Shown here one piece after another: positions 1-9,064 of a stretch of DNA of 64,000 bases. Within the stretch, counting starts at the first letter, position 1, and each line of letters opens with the position of its first letter. This stretch comes from Nocardioides sp. LHD-245. GTDB lineage: Bacteria > Actinomycetota > Actinomycetes > Propionibacteriales > Nocardioidaceae. The notes below the pieces were generated by a model, which made no database searches, was not told the DNA's origin, and saw only the letters and a list, made by a program, of their open reading frames with translations. The stretch covers positions 231,770-295,769 of the forward strand of contig NZ_JAVFWN010000007.1 in the NCBI RefSeq assembly GCF_030929495.1, given 5' to 3'. Both the position numbers and the translations under genes were made by a program.

Positions 1-416
1 GCGTCGAGAAGGTGGCCGACCGGCTGACGGGCAACCGGGACAAGCTGTTCGACTGGATCCGGTTCTGGGCGTTGACGACCAATGGCCGCGACGGCCTCTC
101 GCACTACTTCCGGGTGGGTGCGGTCGTCGACCCGGACATGCTGACCGGGCTGCTGCCGAAGGCCCCGTCCGGCCCCGCGGGCGACCCGGCGGCCGGCAGC
201 AAGCAGGCCGGCGGCAAGCCGGGGAGCGGTCCGCAGGGCGGCTCCGGACCGGCCGGCGTGCCGAACGGCGTGGCCGGTGGCGTCGACGGCGTCCTCGAGG
301 GACTCACCGGCCTGCTGACCGGCCTGCTCCAGCCGGGCAGCGACGGCAGCGCCACCGGCCTGACCGCGGACCAGGAGAAGGGTCTGCTCGGCATGCTTCT
401 CGGAGGTCTCTCATGA
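1..416 (+). CDS. MCE/MlaD family protein, C-terminal part (5' end outside window)
   Basis: The reading frame is open from the first base (first full codon at position 3) and ends in a TGA that overlaps the ATG of the next MCE gene. The visible 137 or so residues hold a conserved-looking segment (WIRFWALTTNGRDGLSHYF, about residues 17-35) followed by a Gly/Pro/Ala-rich low-complexity tail. Its family is assigned mainly from its place as the upstream member of a tightly overlapping series of MCE genes, since the MCE domain itself would lie outside the window. It is expected to be an envelope-anchored subunit of an Mce lipid importer. Confidence 0.7.
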   Translation, partial: VEKVADRLTGNRDKLFDWIRFWALTTNGRDGLSHYFRVGAVVDPDMLTGLLPKAPSGPAGDPAAGSKQAGGKPGSGPQGGSGPAGVPNGVAGGVDGVLEGLTGLLTGLLQPGSDGSATGLTADQEKGLLGMLLGGLS

Positions 417-1648
417 CACGGAACCCACTCGTCGGCTGGCTGCGGAGCCCGCTGGGCATCGGCACGATCGTGGTCGCGCTCTTCGCGACCGCCGTGGTCT
501 TCGGTCTCAACGCCACCCACGGCATGCCTCTCGCCGAGCGCAAGGAGGTCCGGATCGCCTTCGACGACCTGAGCGGTCTCAACACCGGCGACGACGTCCG
601 GATCGCCGGCAGCCGGTTGGGCTATGTCGACGCCCTCGAGCTCGACGACGGTCAGGCGATCGCGGTCGTCCAGCTCGACGACCCCGACACCCCGCTGTAC
701 GACGACGCCCGGGCCGCCCGGATCTCGGACCGCTCCGGCCTGGGCCAGAAGTTCGTCACCCTCGACCCGGGCGACCCGTCGACCGGCCCGCTGCGCGACG
801 GCGCCGTGATCCCCGCCGACCAGACGGTCCGGGCCGAGGACGTCAACGAGCTGCTCGACGTCTTCGACGAGCAGACCCGGGCGAGCGCGTCGGCGACGCT
901 GAAGAACCTCGGCGGTGGCCTGGCCGCCCACGGCGAGGACCTGCACGGCTTCCTCCGCCACGCCCCGGGCATCCTCGAGGACACCGGCGCCGTCTCGGGA
1001 GCCCTGGCGGCCGGCGACGGCACGCCGCTGGAGCGGATGCTCGTCTCGGCCGACCGGCTCACCGGGCGGCTGGCCGCCCGGGACGACGAGCTGGCCGCGC
1101 TCATGGACCAGATGGCGGTGACCGTCGACGCGTTCGCGGTGGACGGTGCCACCCCCGTGCGGGCCTCCCTCGACCAGGCGCCGCAGACCCTCGACACCGC
1201 CGACTCCGCGCTCCGCGCCCTCGACGCGCCGCTCGCCGACCTGGCCGTCGCGATGCGCGAGGTCCGCCCGGGTGCCGTCGCCCTGGGCCGGGCGACGCCC
1301 GACCTACGGGCCTTCCTGCGGGAGGGCGTCACCCCCGTGGCGAAGGTGCCGGGGGTGAACGACGCCGCGGTTCCGGGTGTCCGGGCGCTCGACGGTCTCG
1401 TCGCCGACGCCCGGCCGCTGGCCGCGCAGCTGGTCAGGACGGGCTCGACGGCGGCCCCCCTGGCGAGCGTCCTGGGCGATTACGCCGGCGACATCTCGCA
1501 GTACTACACGGGCGCCTCGGCGTCGCTGTCGCACGGCGACCGGGCCGGCCACTGGCTGCGGATCCTGCTGCTCCCCGCGCCCGAGAACGCGGGCCTGCCG
1601 CTCTTGGTCGACCGTGATCCCTATCCCGAGCCCGGAGAGACCTGGTGA
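413..1648 (+). CDS. MCE family protein, mce operon subunit
   Basis: Protein of 411 aa with an N-terminal membrane helix at about residues 14-33 and an MCE (MlaD-like) domain at about 43-121, shown by the pattern IAFDDLSGLNTGDDVRIAGS and the later GLGQKFVTL. The rest is a long helical region typical of actinobacterial Mce proteins, which build a channel across the periplasm for lipids or sterols. ATG overlaps the previous stop (ATGA), and its own stop overlaps the next GTG, so it is translationally coupled on both sides. The individual Mce letter (A-F) cannot be fixed because the operon start is missing. Confidence 0.9.
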   Translation: MTRNPLVGWLRSPLGIGTIVVALFATAVVFGLNATHGMPLAERKEVRIAFDDLSGLNTGDDVRIAGSRLGYVDALELDDGQAIAVVQLDDPDTPLYDDARAARISDRSGLGQKFVTLDPGDPSTGPLRDGAVIPADQTVRAEDVNELLDVFDEQTRASASATLKNLGGGLAAHGEDLHGFLRHAPGILEDTGAVSGALAAGDGTPLERMLVSADRLTGRLAARDDELAALMDQMAVTVDAFAVDGATPVRASLDQAPQTLDTADSALRALDAPLADLAVAMREVRPGAVALGRATPDLRAFLREGVTPVAKVPGVNDAAVPGVRALDGLVADARPLAAQLVRTGSTAAPLASVLGDYAGDISQYYTGASASLSHGDRAGHWLRILLLPAPENAGLPLLVDRDPYPEPGETW

Positions 1649-2961
1649 CCGGCATGCGTACGACGACCCGGGCCCGTCGCGGCCTGACCACCCTGCAGCT
1701 GGGCAAGATCTTCGTCGCCCTGGCGCTGGTCGCGGCCGCGCTGCTGTTCCAGAAGGCACAGCTGGCCGCGGCGCTGCGCCCCGGCGAGACCGTCGAGATC
1801 CAGTTCCGCGAGGCGCACCGCCTGCGCACGGCGATCTCGGACGTCAAGCTGTCCGGCGTCGACGTCGGCGTGGTCCGCTCCGTCGAGCGGGACGGGGACG
1901 TGACCACCGTCGAGGTCAAGGTCGACGACGACGTCGTCGACGCGCTGGGCAGCGCACCCTCCGCCCGGATCCGGCCGGCCACCCTGCTCGGCGGCAACTA
2001 CTACCTCGAGCTGCTGCCCGGCGGCCGCAAGGGCGCCTTCGCCGGGGTGATCCCGGTCGACCGCACGCAGCTGCCGGTCGAGCTCGACGGCGTCGCCCGG
2101 GCCTTCCCGGCCGACGCTCGCCAGGGCGTGCGCACCGGCACCGCGGCCCTCGACGAGTCGCTCGACCAGCGCGGCCGTACGGCGCTGCGCCGCCTGCTGA
2201 GGTCGAGCCCGCGGACGCTGGTCTCGACCGAGGCGGTGCTGCGCGGCCTGCGCGGCACCGCGCCGGAGGAGGACCTGGCCGCGCTGGTCGCGGGCGGCGA
2301 GAACGTCTCCACCGTGCTCTCCTCCGAGAACGTCCGGCTGGCCCGCCTCGTCGACGACCTGGCGACGACGTCGTCGGTGCTGGCCGAGCGCCGCCAGGAC
2401 CTGGCCGACGTGTCCCGCACCATGCCGGGCACCCTCGACGACACCACCGTCCTGCTCGACCGGCTCGACGGCGTCCTCGACTCGCTTGAGGCCACCGCGG
2501 ACCCGGTCCGCCCGGCCGTGCGCGAACTGGCCACCCTGCTCGACGACGCCGACCCGGTCCTGGCCCGGGCCCGGCCGGTCGTGGCCGACCTGCGAGAGGT
2601 GCTGCAGGACGCCCGGCCCCTCGTCGGCGACCTGCTGCCGATCAGCCGCGACCTCGACACGACGGTGCGCAACGTCAACGGCGCGGTGCTCGACCGGGTC
2701 AACGGGCCGATCCTCGGGCAGCTGATGACGCCCTGGCACGGGACCGGGCCCTACGCCAAGGGCGGCGCCGATCGCCCGCTCTACAAGGAGACCGCCTACA
2801 TGTTCTCCAACCTCGCCCAGGCCAACATGATGGACGCCAACGGCTCGATGATCTCCTTCCTCCCCGGCGTCGGACCTGCCTCGCTGGCGGGACTGCCGAT
2901 CAGCCTGGAGCAGCTGCTCACCGGTGGCACGTCGGGCGGCATGTCGGGGGCGGACCGATGA
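1645..2961 (+). CDS. MCE family protein, mce operon subunit
   Basis: Protein of 438 aa starting at a GTG that overlaps the preceding TGA by 4 nt. A membrane helix lies at about residues 20-36 and is followed by an MCE domain containing ISDVKLSGVDVGVVRSVE and the motif TLLGGNYYLELLPGG. The C-terminal two thirds are alpha-helical with many Leu/Asp heptad-like stretches. It ends in a Gly/Ser/Met-rich tail. As part of a hexameric Mce shuttle it would sit in the cell envelope and guide a hydrophobic substrate to the YrbE permeases, whose genes probably lie upstream of the window. Confidence 0.9.
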   Translation: MTGMRTTTRARRGLTTLQLGKIFVALALVAAALLFQKAQLAAALRPGETVEIQFREAHRLRTAISDVKLSGVDVGVVRSVERDGDVTTVEVKVDDDVVDALGSAPSARIRPATLLGGNYYLELLPGGRKGAFAGVIPVDRTQLPVELDGVARAFPADARQGVRTGTAALDESLDQRGRTALRRLLRSSPRTLVSTEAVLRGLRGTAPEEDLAALVAGGENVSTVLSSENVRLARLVDDLATTSSVLAERRQDLADVSRTMPGTLDDTTVLLDRLDGVLDSLEATADPVRPAVRELATLLDDADPVLARARPVVADLREVLQDARPLVGDLLPISRDLDTTVRNVNGAVLDRVNGPILGQLMTPWHGTGPYAKGGADRPLYKETAYMFSNLAQANMMDANGSMISFLPGVGPASLAGLPISLEQLLTGGTSGGMSGADR

Positions 2962-4178
2962 GCCGCCGCCTACGCCGCTTCTGGGAGCGGGCCCGCAGCG
3001 AGCCGGGCCTCGGCAAGAACCTGATCGCCGTCGGCGTGCTCGTCGCGCTCGGCACCGCCGTCGCCGGCTACTTCCTGGCGCACCAGCGGTTCAATCCGCC
3101 GTGGGAGGACAGGTACACCGTCTACGCCGTCGTCGACGAGGCCGCGGGCGTGAGCCCCGGCAACGGCCAGGAGGTGCGCATCGCGGGCGTCCAGGTCGGC
3201 GACATCCGCTCCGCGGAGGTCGGGCCGGACGGACAGGCGCGTCTGGAGCTGCGGATCGACTCCGGCCAGGAGGTGCACGAGGACGCCCGGCTCCTGCTGC
3301 GGCCGAAGAGCCCGCTCAACGACATGTACGTCGAGATCAGCCCCGGCACCGCGGACGCGCCGGTGCTGGGCGACGGCGACACGATCCCGCTGGGGCAGAC
3401 GGTGTCGCCGGTGCAGGTCGACGACGTGCTGGCGAACCTCGACAGCCACACGCAGGACGCGCTGAGCAGCCTGTTCGCGGAGTCCGACGTGGCGCTCGTG
3501 AACGCTCCCGCCACGCTCCCGGCCGGGCTGGAGCAGGCGGACCTGCTGCTCCAGGACCTGCAGCCCGTCATCCGTCGCCTGGAGACCCGGCGCGAGAACC
3601 TGGCCCGGCTGGTCCACGCACTCGCCCGGGTCTCCGCGGCCGCCGGCCAGAACGACGCGCGGCTGCAGCGGATGGCGACCTCGCTCGGCGAGACGCTGAG
3701 CACGCTGGCCGGGGGCCGGGAGGGCCTCGACGGCACCCTCGCCCAGCTCCCCGAGCTGTCCGCGGACCTGCGCGCCACCACCCGCAGCGTCAGCGCCCTC
3801 GCCGACCAGCTCGACCCGACCCTGGCCGACGTCCGGGCCGCCAGCGACGAGCTGCCCGGGGCGCTGAAGAGCTTCGACAGCAGCATCGACGAGCTCGACG
3901 CGTTCGTGAAGAAGGCCGGCCCGGTCCTCGAGCACGCCCGGCCCGTGGTCGGCGACCTGCGCGCCGCGGCGCCCGACGTACGCCGCGTCGCCGGTGATCT
4001 GCGACCGCTCAGCGCCGATGCGCAGCCGCTCACCGCCGACCTGGTCACCCACCTCGACGACGTCGCCGCGTTCGTCTACAACACCAACTCCGTCGCCAGC
4101 CTCCGCGACGCCAACCGCGGCATCCTGCGCGGCCTGTTCACGGTGTCGCCCGAGACCCTGGGAGGTCTCCTGCCATGA
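2958..4178 (+). CDS. MCE family protein, mce operon subunit
   Basis: Protein of 406 aa with an N-terminal membrane helix at about residues 21-41, then an MCE domain (GQEVRIAGVQVGDIRSAEV and SPLNDMYVEISPG are the recognisable strands). The remainder is helical, with repeated L-A-D-L-R/R-P-V-V segments near residues 240-370. ATG overlaps the upstream TGA. It is one of four consecutive complete MCE paralogues here and belongs to the same transcript. Confidence 0.9.
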   Translation: MSRRLRRFWERARSEPGLGKNLIAVGVLVALGTAVAGYFLAHQRFNPPWEDRYTVYAVVDEAAGVSPGNGQEVRIAGVQVGDIRSAEVGPDGQARLELRIDSGQEVHEDARLLLRPKSPLNDMYVEISPGTADAPVLGDGDTIPLGQTVSPVQVDDVLANLDSHTQDALSSLFAESDVALVNAPATLPAGLEQADLLLQDLQPVIRRLETRRENLARLVHALARVSAAAGQNDARLQRMATSLGETLSTLAGGREGLDGTLAQLPELSADLRATTRSVSALADQLDPTLADVRAASDELPGALKSFDSSIDELDAFVKKAGPVLEHARPVVGDLRAAAPDVRRVAGDLRPLSADAQPLTADLVTHLDDVAAFVYNTNSVASLRDANRGILRGLFTVSPETLGGLLP

Positions 4179-5464
4179 GAATCCCGCACGCGGTCGTCCC
4201 GAGGCTGCGGGGCGCGACGGTGCTCGCGTTCCTCGCGCTGTGCACCACGATCTTCAGCTTCCTGTGGCTGCAGGCGGGCGGCAGGCTGCCCCTGCTCTCG
4301 CGGGCCGGCTACCAGGTCACGATCCCGTTCGCCGACGTCGACAACCTGGTCTTCCAGTCCGACGTGCGGATCGCCGGCGTCGAGGTGGGGCAGATCGAGG
4401 GGATCGACGTCCAAGGCCCCCGGGCGATGGTCACTCTCGAGCTCGACGACGCCGCCGTCCCGCTGCACGAGGGCGCCACGATCACCGTCCGCAACAAGAC
4501 GATGATCGAGGAGACCTATCTCGAGATCATCGACGGCACCGGAGCGGCGTACGACGACGGCGCGACGCTGCCCGAGGCCGCCGGCCGGGGGAGCGTCCAG
4601 CTCAACGACGTGCTGTCCAGCCTCGACGAGCCCACCCGCCAGGACCTCTCGCGGCTGATCCGGTCCGGTGGCGCCGCCACGGCCGACACCCAGGGGCAGG
4701 TGGACGCCCTGCTGACCGGGCTCGGCGACCTCGGCGACCACGCCGGCGCCCTCGACGCGCTGGCCGCCCAGTCGGAGGACCTGACGTCGCTGCTGGCCAC
4801 CTCGACCCGGGTGCTCGACGCGCTCGACGTCCAGCAGGGCCGGATCGCCGACCTCACCCGCGACGCACAGACCCTCACCGCCGTCACGGCCGGACACGAG
4901 GAGGACGTCGAGGCGCTGATGCGCGCCCTCCCACCGCTGCTCGTGTCGACCGAGCGGGCCGGCGGGAGCCTGGAGGACCTCTCCGCGCCCCTCGCGACCG
5001 TCGCGCACCACCTGCGTGGTGCCGCGCCCGACCTCAGCGCCGCCCTCGTCGAGCTGCCCGCGACCACCCGCGACCTGCGCGGCCTGCTGCCGGCCCTCGA
5101 TACGACACTGGACCGGGCGCCCGCCTCGCTCACCCGGCTCTCGCCCCTGCGGGAGGCCGCCGCGCCGCTGCTGGGGACCCTCCAGGTGAACCTCGCCGAC
5201 CTCAACCCGATGCTCGCCTACATGTCGCCCTACGGCCGCGACATCGTGTCGTACTGGTCGAACTTCATCGGCTTCGTCAAGAGCGGCGACCGCAACGGGC
5301 CGATCGCCCGGGTGATGCCGGTGCTCACCCCCAACTCCGCGAACCTGGCGGTGCCGTTGAGCCCCACGACGATGTACAACCCGTACCCGGACCCGGGCCA
5401 GCACGACAACCCTGCCGAGTTCACCGGGAAGTACCCCGAGATCGAGGAAGACCCGATTCCTTGA
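4175..5464 (+). CDS. MCE family protein, last MCE subunit of the operon
   Basis: Protein of 429 aa with a membrane helix at about residues 13-32 and an MCE domain (SDVRIAGVEVGQIEGIDV, then NKTMIEETYLEII). The C-terminus has an aromatic, Asn/Pro-rich segment (YGRDIVSYWSNFIGFVKSGD) found near the end of many last-position Mce proteins. Its ATG overlaps the previous stop. Its TGA overlaps the TTG start of the transporter that follows, so the MMPL-type gene is coupled to the MCE genes. Confidence 0.9.
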   Translation: MRIPHAVVPRLRGATVLAFLALCTTIFSFLWLQAGGRLPLLSRAGYQVTIPFADVDNLVFQSDVRIAGVEVGQIEGIDVQGPRAMVTLELDDAAVPLHEGATITVRNKTMIEETYLEIIDGTGAAYDDGATLPEAAGRGSVQLNDVLSSLDEPTRQDLSRLIRSGGAATADTQGQVDALLTGLGDLGDHAGALDALAAQSEDLTSLLATSTRVLDALDVQQGRIADLTRDAQTLTAVTAGHEEDVEALMRALPPLLVSTERAGGSLEDLSAPLATVAHHLRGAAPDLSAALVELPATTRDLRGLLPALDTTLDRAPASLTRLSPLREAAAPLLGTLQVNLADLNPMLAYMSPYGRDIVSYWSNFIGFVKSGDRNGPIARVMPVLTPNSANLAVPLSPTTMYNPYPDPGQHDNPAEFTGKYPEIEEDPIP

Positions 5465-7773
5465 CCGGCGCACCGAGCCTGCGGACCCTGGCCGCCGCGG
5501 CGGCGGCGCTGGGCGTGCTCGCCCTGCTCCTCGTCGGCGTCGGCCGGGTGCGGGTGGAGACGGGGGTCGACGACTTCGTGCCCCGCGGCGACCGCACGCT
5601 CGCGGCGACGGCCGCCGCGGCCGAGGAGTTCGGCGGAGACCCGGTCGTGGTACTGCTCGAGTCGACGGCTCCGGGCGGTCTCCTCGCCAAGGAGCGGATG
5701 CCCGACCTGCTCCGGCTGGAGGGCGAGCTCGCACGGCTCCCGGACGTCGCGAAGGTCTACGGCCCCGGCACCGTGCTCAACCAGATCGCCGGCCAGGCCC
5801 AGGACCTGCTCGCCGAGCTCAGCGGCTACCGCGACGCCCTGCGCTCGCGCGCCGAGCGCGAGGCGACGCAGCGGGGCGCGGGCGCGGCGGCGGTCGAGAC
5901 GGCCGGACGCGCCGCGACCCGGGACTTCGACGAGCGCTACACCGCCCTGCTCGCGCAGGGGATGCCCGGCGGCCTGCCGACCCTGCACAACCAGGCCTTC
6001 ATCGACCGGGTGGTGTTCAACGCCGAGGGCGACCCCCGACCCCAGTGGGACTTCCTGGTACCCCGTCCCGACGCCGTCGTCGTGCTGGTCCGCCCGCGGG
6101 CCTCGCTCAGCCAGAGCGCGACCGAGCGGCTGGTCGGCGCCGTCCAGGCGACGGTCGAGGCGAGCGGCGTCGGCCGCGCCGACACCACGCGGAGGGTCAC
6201 GGTCTCCGGTGTGCCGGCGGTCGTGGCGTCCCTCGGGGAGCAGATCCGGCACGAGATCCCGCTGCTCGGTGGCGTCGCGGTGCTCGCCGTCGGTGCGTGG
6301 TTCCTGCTGACCGGCTGGACCCGGCGCCGGCTCCGGCTGCTGCCCCTCGGCGCGACCCTGCTCGGCACCACCGCCGTGCTCTCCCTCGCCGGCTGGACCG
6401 GACGTCCGTTGCCGCTGACCGCGGTCGCCTTCCTGCCGGTGCTGCTGGGCATCGGCTCGGACTTCATGACCTATCTCCACCGCGGCGCCGGCACCCGGAC
6501 CGTCGTGGCGGCGGCCCTCGCCTCCGCGGCCGGCTTCGCCGCGCTGCTCGTCGCCCCGGTGCCCGCCGTCGCCGAGTTGGGCGTCAGCCTGGCCGTCGGG
6601 CTGGTGGTCACCGTGCTCGTCTCGCTCGGCCTGCAGCGGCTCCTGCCACGGCTGCGCGACGACAGCCCGCCGACCGCCCCGGCCCGCCCGGGCGAGCCGG
6701 CTGACCCGGGCGTCCCGGGCGCGGGCCGTCGGGCCCGAGGCGCGGCGGTGCTGGCGCTCGTGGCCGCCGCGACTTCCGGCTGGGTGCTGTTCCCCACTCT
6801 CGACCTGCGCGCGGACCTCAACTCGCTCGCCGACGGGTTGCAGCGCTACGACGACGCGCAGCACGTGCAGCGCGTCGTGGGCACCTCGGGCGAGGTCGTC
6901 CTCCTGGTCCGCGGCACCGACGTCCTCGACGCCGATTCCCTCGCGTGGATGGACGGCGCCCGGCAGCGGCTGGTCGCCGACCACGGGGACGCGCTCAGCC
7001 CGATCCTCTCGCCACCGGACCTGCTGGCCTTCCTCGGCGCCACGCCCGGAGACACCCAGGTCGACGCCGCGGTCCGCCTGCTGCCGCCGTATCTCGCCTC
7101 CAGCGTCGTCACGCCGGAGCGGGACCTGGCGATCATGAGCTACGGCGTCGACCTCGACGACGTCGGTCGGCTCTCGACCCTGCGGAGCTACCTGGCCGAG
7201 CTCGCCGCGACCGCGCCGCCGGGCGTCGACGTCGAGGTCGCCGGGTTGCCGATGGTCGCGGTGTCGGCGCACGACGCCCTGCGCCAGGACCGGGTGTTGG
7301 CGTCCGCGCTCGGTGTGGTCGCCGCCGGCCTGGTGCTGCTGCTGGTGCTGCGGGAGCGCCGGGTCGCCCTGGTCGCGGTGCTCTCGGCGGCGACGGCGTC
7401 CGGCCTGGTGGCGCTCGGGCTCGTGGTCGCCGGCGCCACCCTGAGCCCGATGACGGCCGGCCTCGGGTCGCTGACCGCGGCCGTCGCCTGCGAGTTCACG
7501 GTGCTGCTGGCCCACGCCCGGCGGACCGGCGATCGACGGATGACCCGTGCCGTCGACCTCGCCGCGGCCGCGTCGGGCACCGGGTACGTCGTGCTCGCGC
7601 TCTCGCAGCTCGGCGTGATCCGGGACTTCGGGCTGTTGCTGTCCCTGACCGTCGGCGCCTCGCTGGCTGTCTCGCGCCTGCTCGTGACGGCCCTGCTGCC
7701 CGCCGGGCGCGCCGCGACCACGGCGCTCCCCGCGGCACCGCGACCGGCGCGCGTTCTGGAGGTCGTCGGATGA
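5461..7773 (+). CDS. RND/MMPL-family transporter fused to the mce operon
   Basis: Protein of 770 aa. I chose the TTG at 5461 because it overlaps the preceding TGA exactly as the other genes of the operon do, and the membrane helix follows directly (about residues 8-25). The protein has the duplicated RND layout: helix, periplasmic domain, a bundle of helices with GIGSDFMTYLHR near residue 335, then a second copy with a bundle near residues 610-755. MMPL proteins export or flip lipids using proton motive force. In this position it may serve the same lipid substrate as the Mce complex or place envelope lipids. Substrate is unknown. Confidence 0.85.
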   Translation: MTGAPSLRTLAAAAAALGVLALLLVGVGRVRVETGVDDFVPRGDRTLAATAAAAEEFGGDPVVVLLESTAPGGLLAKERMPDLLRLEGELARLPDVAKVYGPGTVLNQIAGQAQDLLAELSGYRDALRSRAEREATQRGAGAAAVETAGRAATRDFDERYTALLAQGMPGGLPTLHNQAFIDRVVFNAEGDPRPQWDFLVPRPDAVVVLVRPRASLSQSATERLVGAVQATVEASGVGRADTTRRVTVSGVPAVVASLGEQIRHEIPLLGGVAVLAVGAWFLLTGWTRRRLRLLPLGATLLGTTAVLSLAGWTGRPLPLTAVAFLPVLLGIGSDFMTYLHRGAGTRTVVAAALASAAGFAALLVAPVPAVAELGVSLAVGLVVTVLVSLGLQRLLPRLRDDSPPTAPARPGEPADPGVPGAGRRARGAAVLALVAAATSGWVLFPTLDLRADLNSLADGLQRYDDAQHVQRVVGTSGEVVLLVRGTDVLDADSLAWMDGARQRLVADHGDALSPILSPPDLLAFLGATPGDTQVDAAVRLLPPYLASSVVTPERDLAIMSYGVDLDDVGRLSTLRSYLAELAATAPPGVDVEVAGLPMVAVSAHDALRQDRVLASALGVVAAGLVLLLVLRERRVALVAVLSAATASGLVALGLVVAGATLSPMTAGLGSLTAAVACEFTVLLAHARRTGDRRMTRAVDLAAAASGTGYVVLALSQLGVIRDFGLLLSLTVGASLAVSRLLVTALLPAGRAATTALPAAPRPARVLEVVG

Positions 7774-7786
7774 GGGAGGACACGAG

Positions 7787-8839
7787 GTGGTCACGATGGG
7801 CATGACGGGGACGAGGTGGCTGGGCCACCGCCGGGTCCAGGTCGGGGTGGCGCTCGCGGTCGCTCTGGTCGCCGCGGCATCGGTGTGGCGACCGTGGAGC
7901 GACGACCTGCCCGACGACGCGGCCTTCGTCATCGGCGACCGAGTCGTGACGGTCGCCGAGCTCGACGCGCGCAACGACTCCCTGCGGGCCCTGTACGGGG
8001 TCGAGGAGCCCAGCGCCGGTGACGCGCGCGCCTCCTTCCGGCGCCAGGCGGCGAAGTCGATGGCGATCGGGATCGTGCTCGACCGGGCGGTGGCCGAGGC
8101 CGGTATCGAGGTGCCGGACGCCACCGTCGACCAGACCCTCGGCGGCTTCATCGACCAGCGGTTCCAGGGCGACCGGGCCGCCTTCGTCGCCTCGCTCGGC
8201 AATGTCAGCACCTCGGAGAAGGTGGTGCGCGCGGAGGTGCGGCGACAGATCGCGTTGCGCGAGCTGCTGGCCGCGATCGCCGGTGACGTCACGGTGTCAC
8301 GGGCGGAGCTGCGGACCGAGTTCGAGCAGCGCCGGGACCGGCTCGGCACTCCGGATCGCCGTCGCGTGCGCAACGTGGTCGTGGCCGACGAGCAGGCGGC
8401 GCGCGAGATCCGCGATCGGCTCGACGCCGGCGCGGACCCGGGGCGGATCGCCCGCCGCGCGAGCATCGACGGCGCCACCCGCGACGCCGGCGGCGACCTC
8501 GGGGCGGTCGCCCGGGCCGACCTCCTGCCCGAGGTCGGCGAGGCGGTCTTCGCCACCCCGGCCGGGTCGGCGTACGGGCCGGTCCAGGGCAGTCAGGGCT
8601 GGAACGTCGGTGTCGTCGTCGAGGTCCTGCCCGCGGTGCCCGCCACCTTCGCCGCCGTCCGCGCGGACCTGCGCCGGCAGGTGACGGGGGAGCGGACGGA
8701 GGCGACCTGGAGCGCCTGGCTGGCCGAGCGGATCAAGGCCGCCGACATCCGCTACCGGGCGGCGTACCGGCCGAAGGACCCCTACGACGTGACCGCCTGG
8801 GATCAGTCCGCCGTCGCCGGGACGGAGCCCCGGCCGTGA
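7787..8839 (+). CDS. SurA/PrsA-like peptidyl-prolyl isomerase (parvulin type)
   Basis: Protein of up to 350 aa. The N-terminus has one hydrophobic helix (about residues 18-35), which fits a membrane-anchored exported foldase. Residues about 40-180 resemble the SurA N-terminal chaperone domain, and about 190-285 resemble a parvulin rotamase domain (the GGDLGAVARADLLPEV pattern). The start could be GTG 7787 or ATG 7796 or 7802; a GAGG lies just upstream. It follows the transporter by 13 nt and overlaps the next gene by 4 nt. It probably helps secreted parts of the Mce/MMPL machine to fold. Confidence 0.8.
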   Translation: MVTMGMTGTRWLGHRRVQVGVALAVALVAAASVWRPWSDDLPDDAAFVIGDRVVTVAELDARNDSLRALYGVEEPSAGDARASFRRQAAKSMAIGIVLDRAVAEAGIEVPDATVDQTLGGFIDQRFQGDRAAFVASLGNVSTSEKVVRAEVRRQIALRELLAAIAGDVTVSRAELRTEFEQRRDRLGTPDRRRVRNVVVADEQAAREIRDRLDAGADPGRIARRASIDGATRDAGGDLGAVARADLLPEVGEAVFATPAGSAYGPVQGSQGWNVGVVVEVLPAVPATFAAVRADLRRQVTGERTEATWSAWLAERIKAADIRYRAAYRPKDPYDVTAWDQSAVAGTEPRP

Positions 8840-9057
8840 CCTCGATGCTCGACGCCCTGACCTGCCTGGCGATCGCCTGCGGGCTCGTCGTCCTCGGCAC
8901 CTGGGGCCGCTCCCACGCGGACACCCTCGTGGTGGACACGATCCAGGGCGAGGAGCGCGAGCAGCGGATCGCCGTGCTGCGGCGCGGCGCGGTCACCTGC
9001 TACGTCGTCGCCGCGGTGCTCGGCCTGGCCGCGTTCTTCCTGATCGCGACCCGCTGA
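8836..9057 (+). CDS. small two-helix membrane protein, last gene of mce operon
   Basis: A 73-aa protein with hydrophobic segments at about residues 6-22 and 52-70, separated by a charged stretch (IQGEEREQRIAVLRR). GTG start overlaps the stop of the isomerase gene, so it belongs to the same operon. I do not recognise the family. It may be an accessory membrane subunit. The gene ends 7 bases before the end of the convergent oxidoreductase gene. Confidence 0.65.
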   Translation: MTSMLDALTCLAIACGLVVLGTWGRSHADTLVVDTIQGEEREQRIAVLRRGAVTCYVVAAVLGLAAFFLIATR

Positions 9058-9064
9058 CGGGCGA

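Noticed and set aside
5461..7773. Frameshift or read-through fusion of the last MCE gene with the transporter
   Set aside because: The transporter frame opens far upstream only as an antiframe of the MCE genes; TTG 5461 overlapping the MCE stop explains the start without a frameshift.
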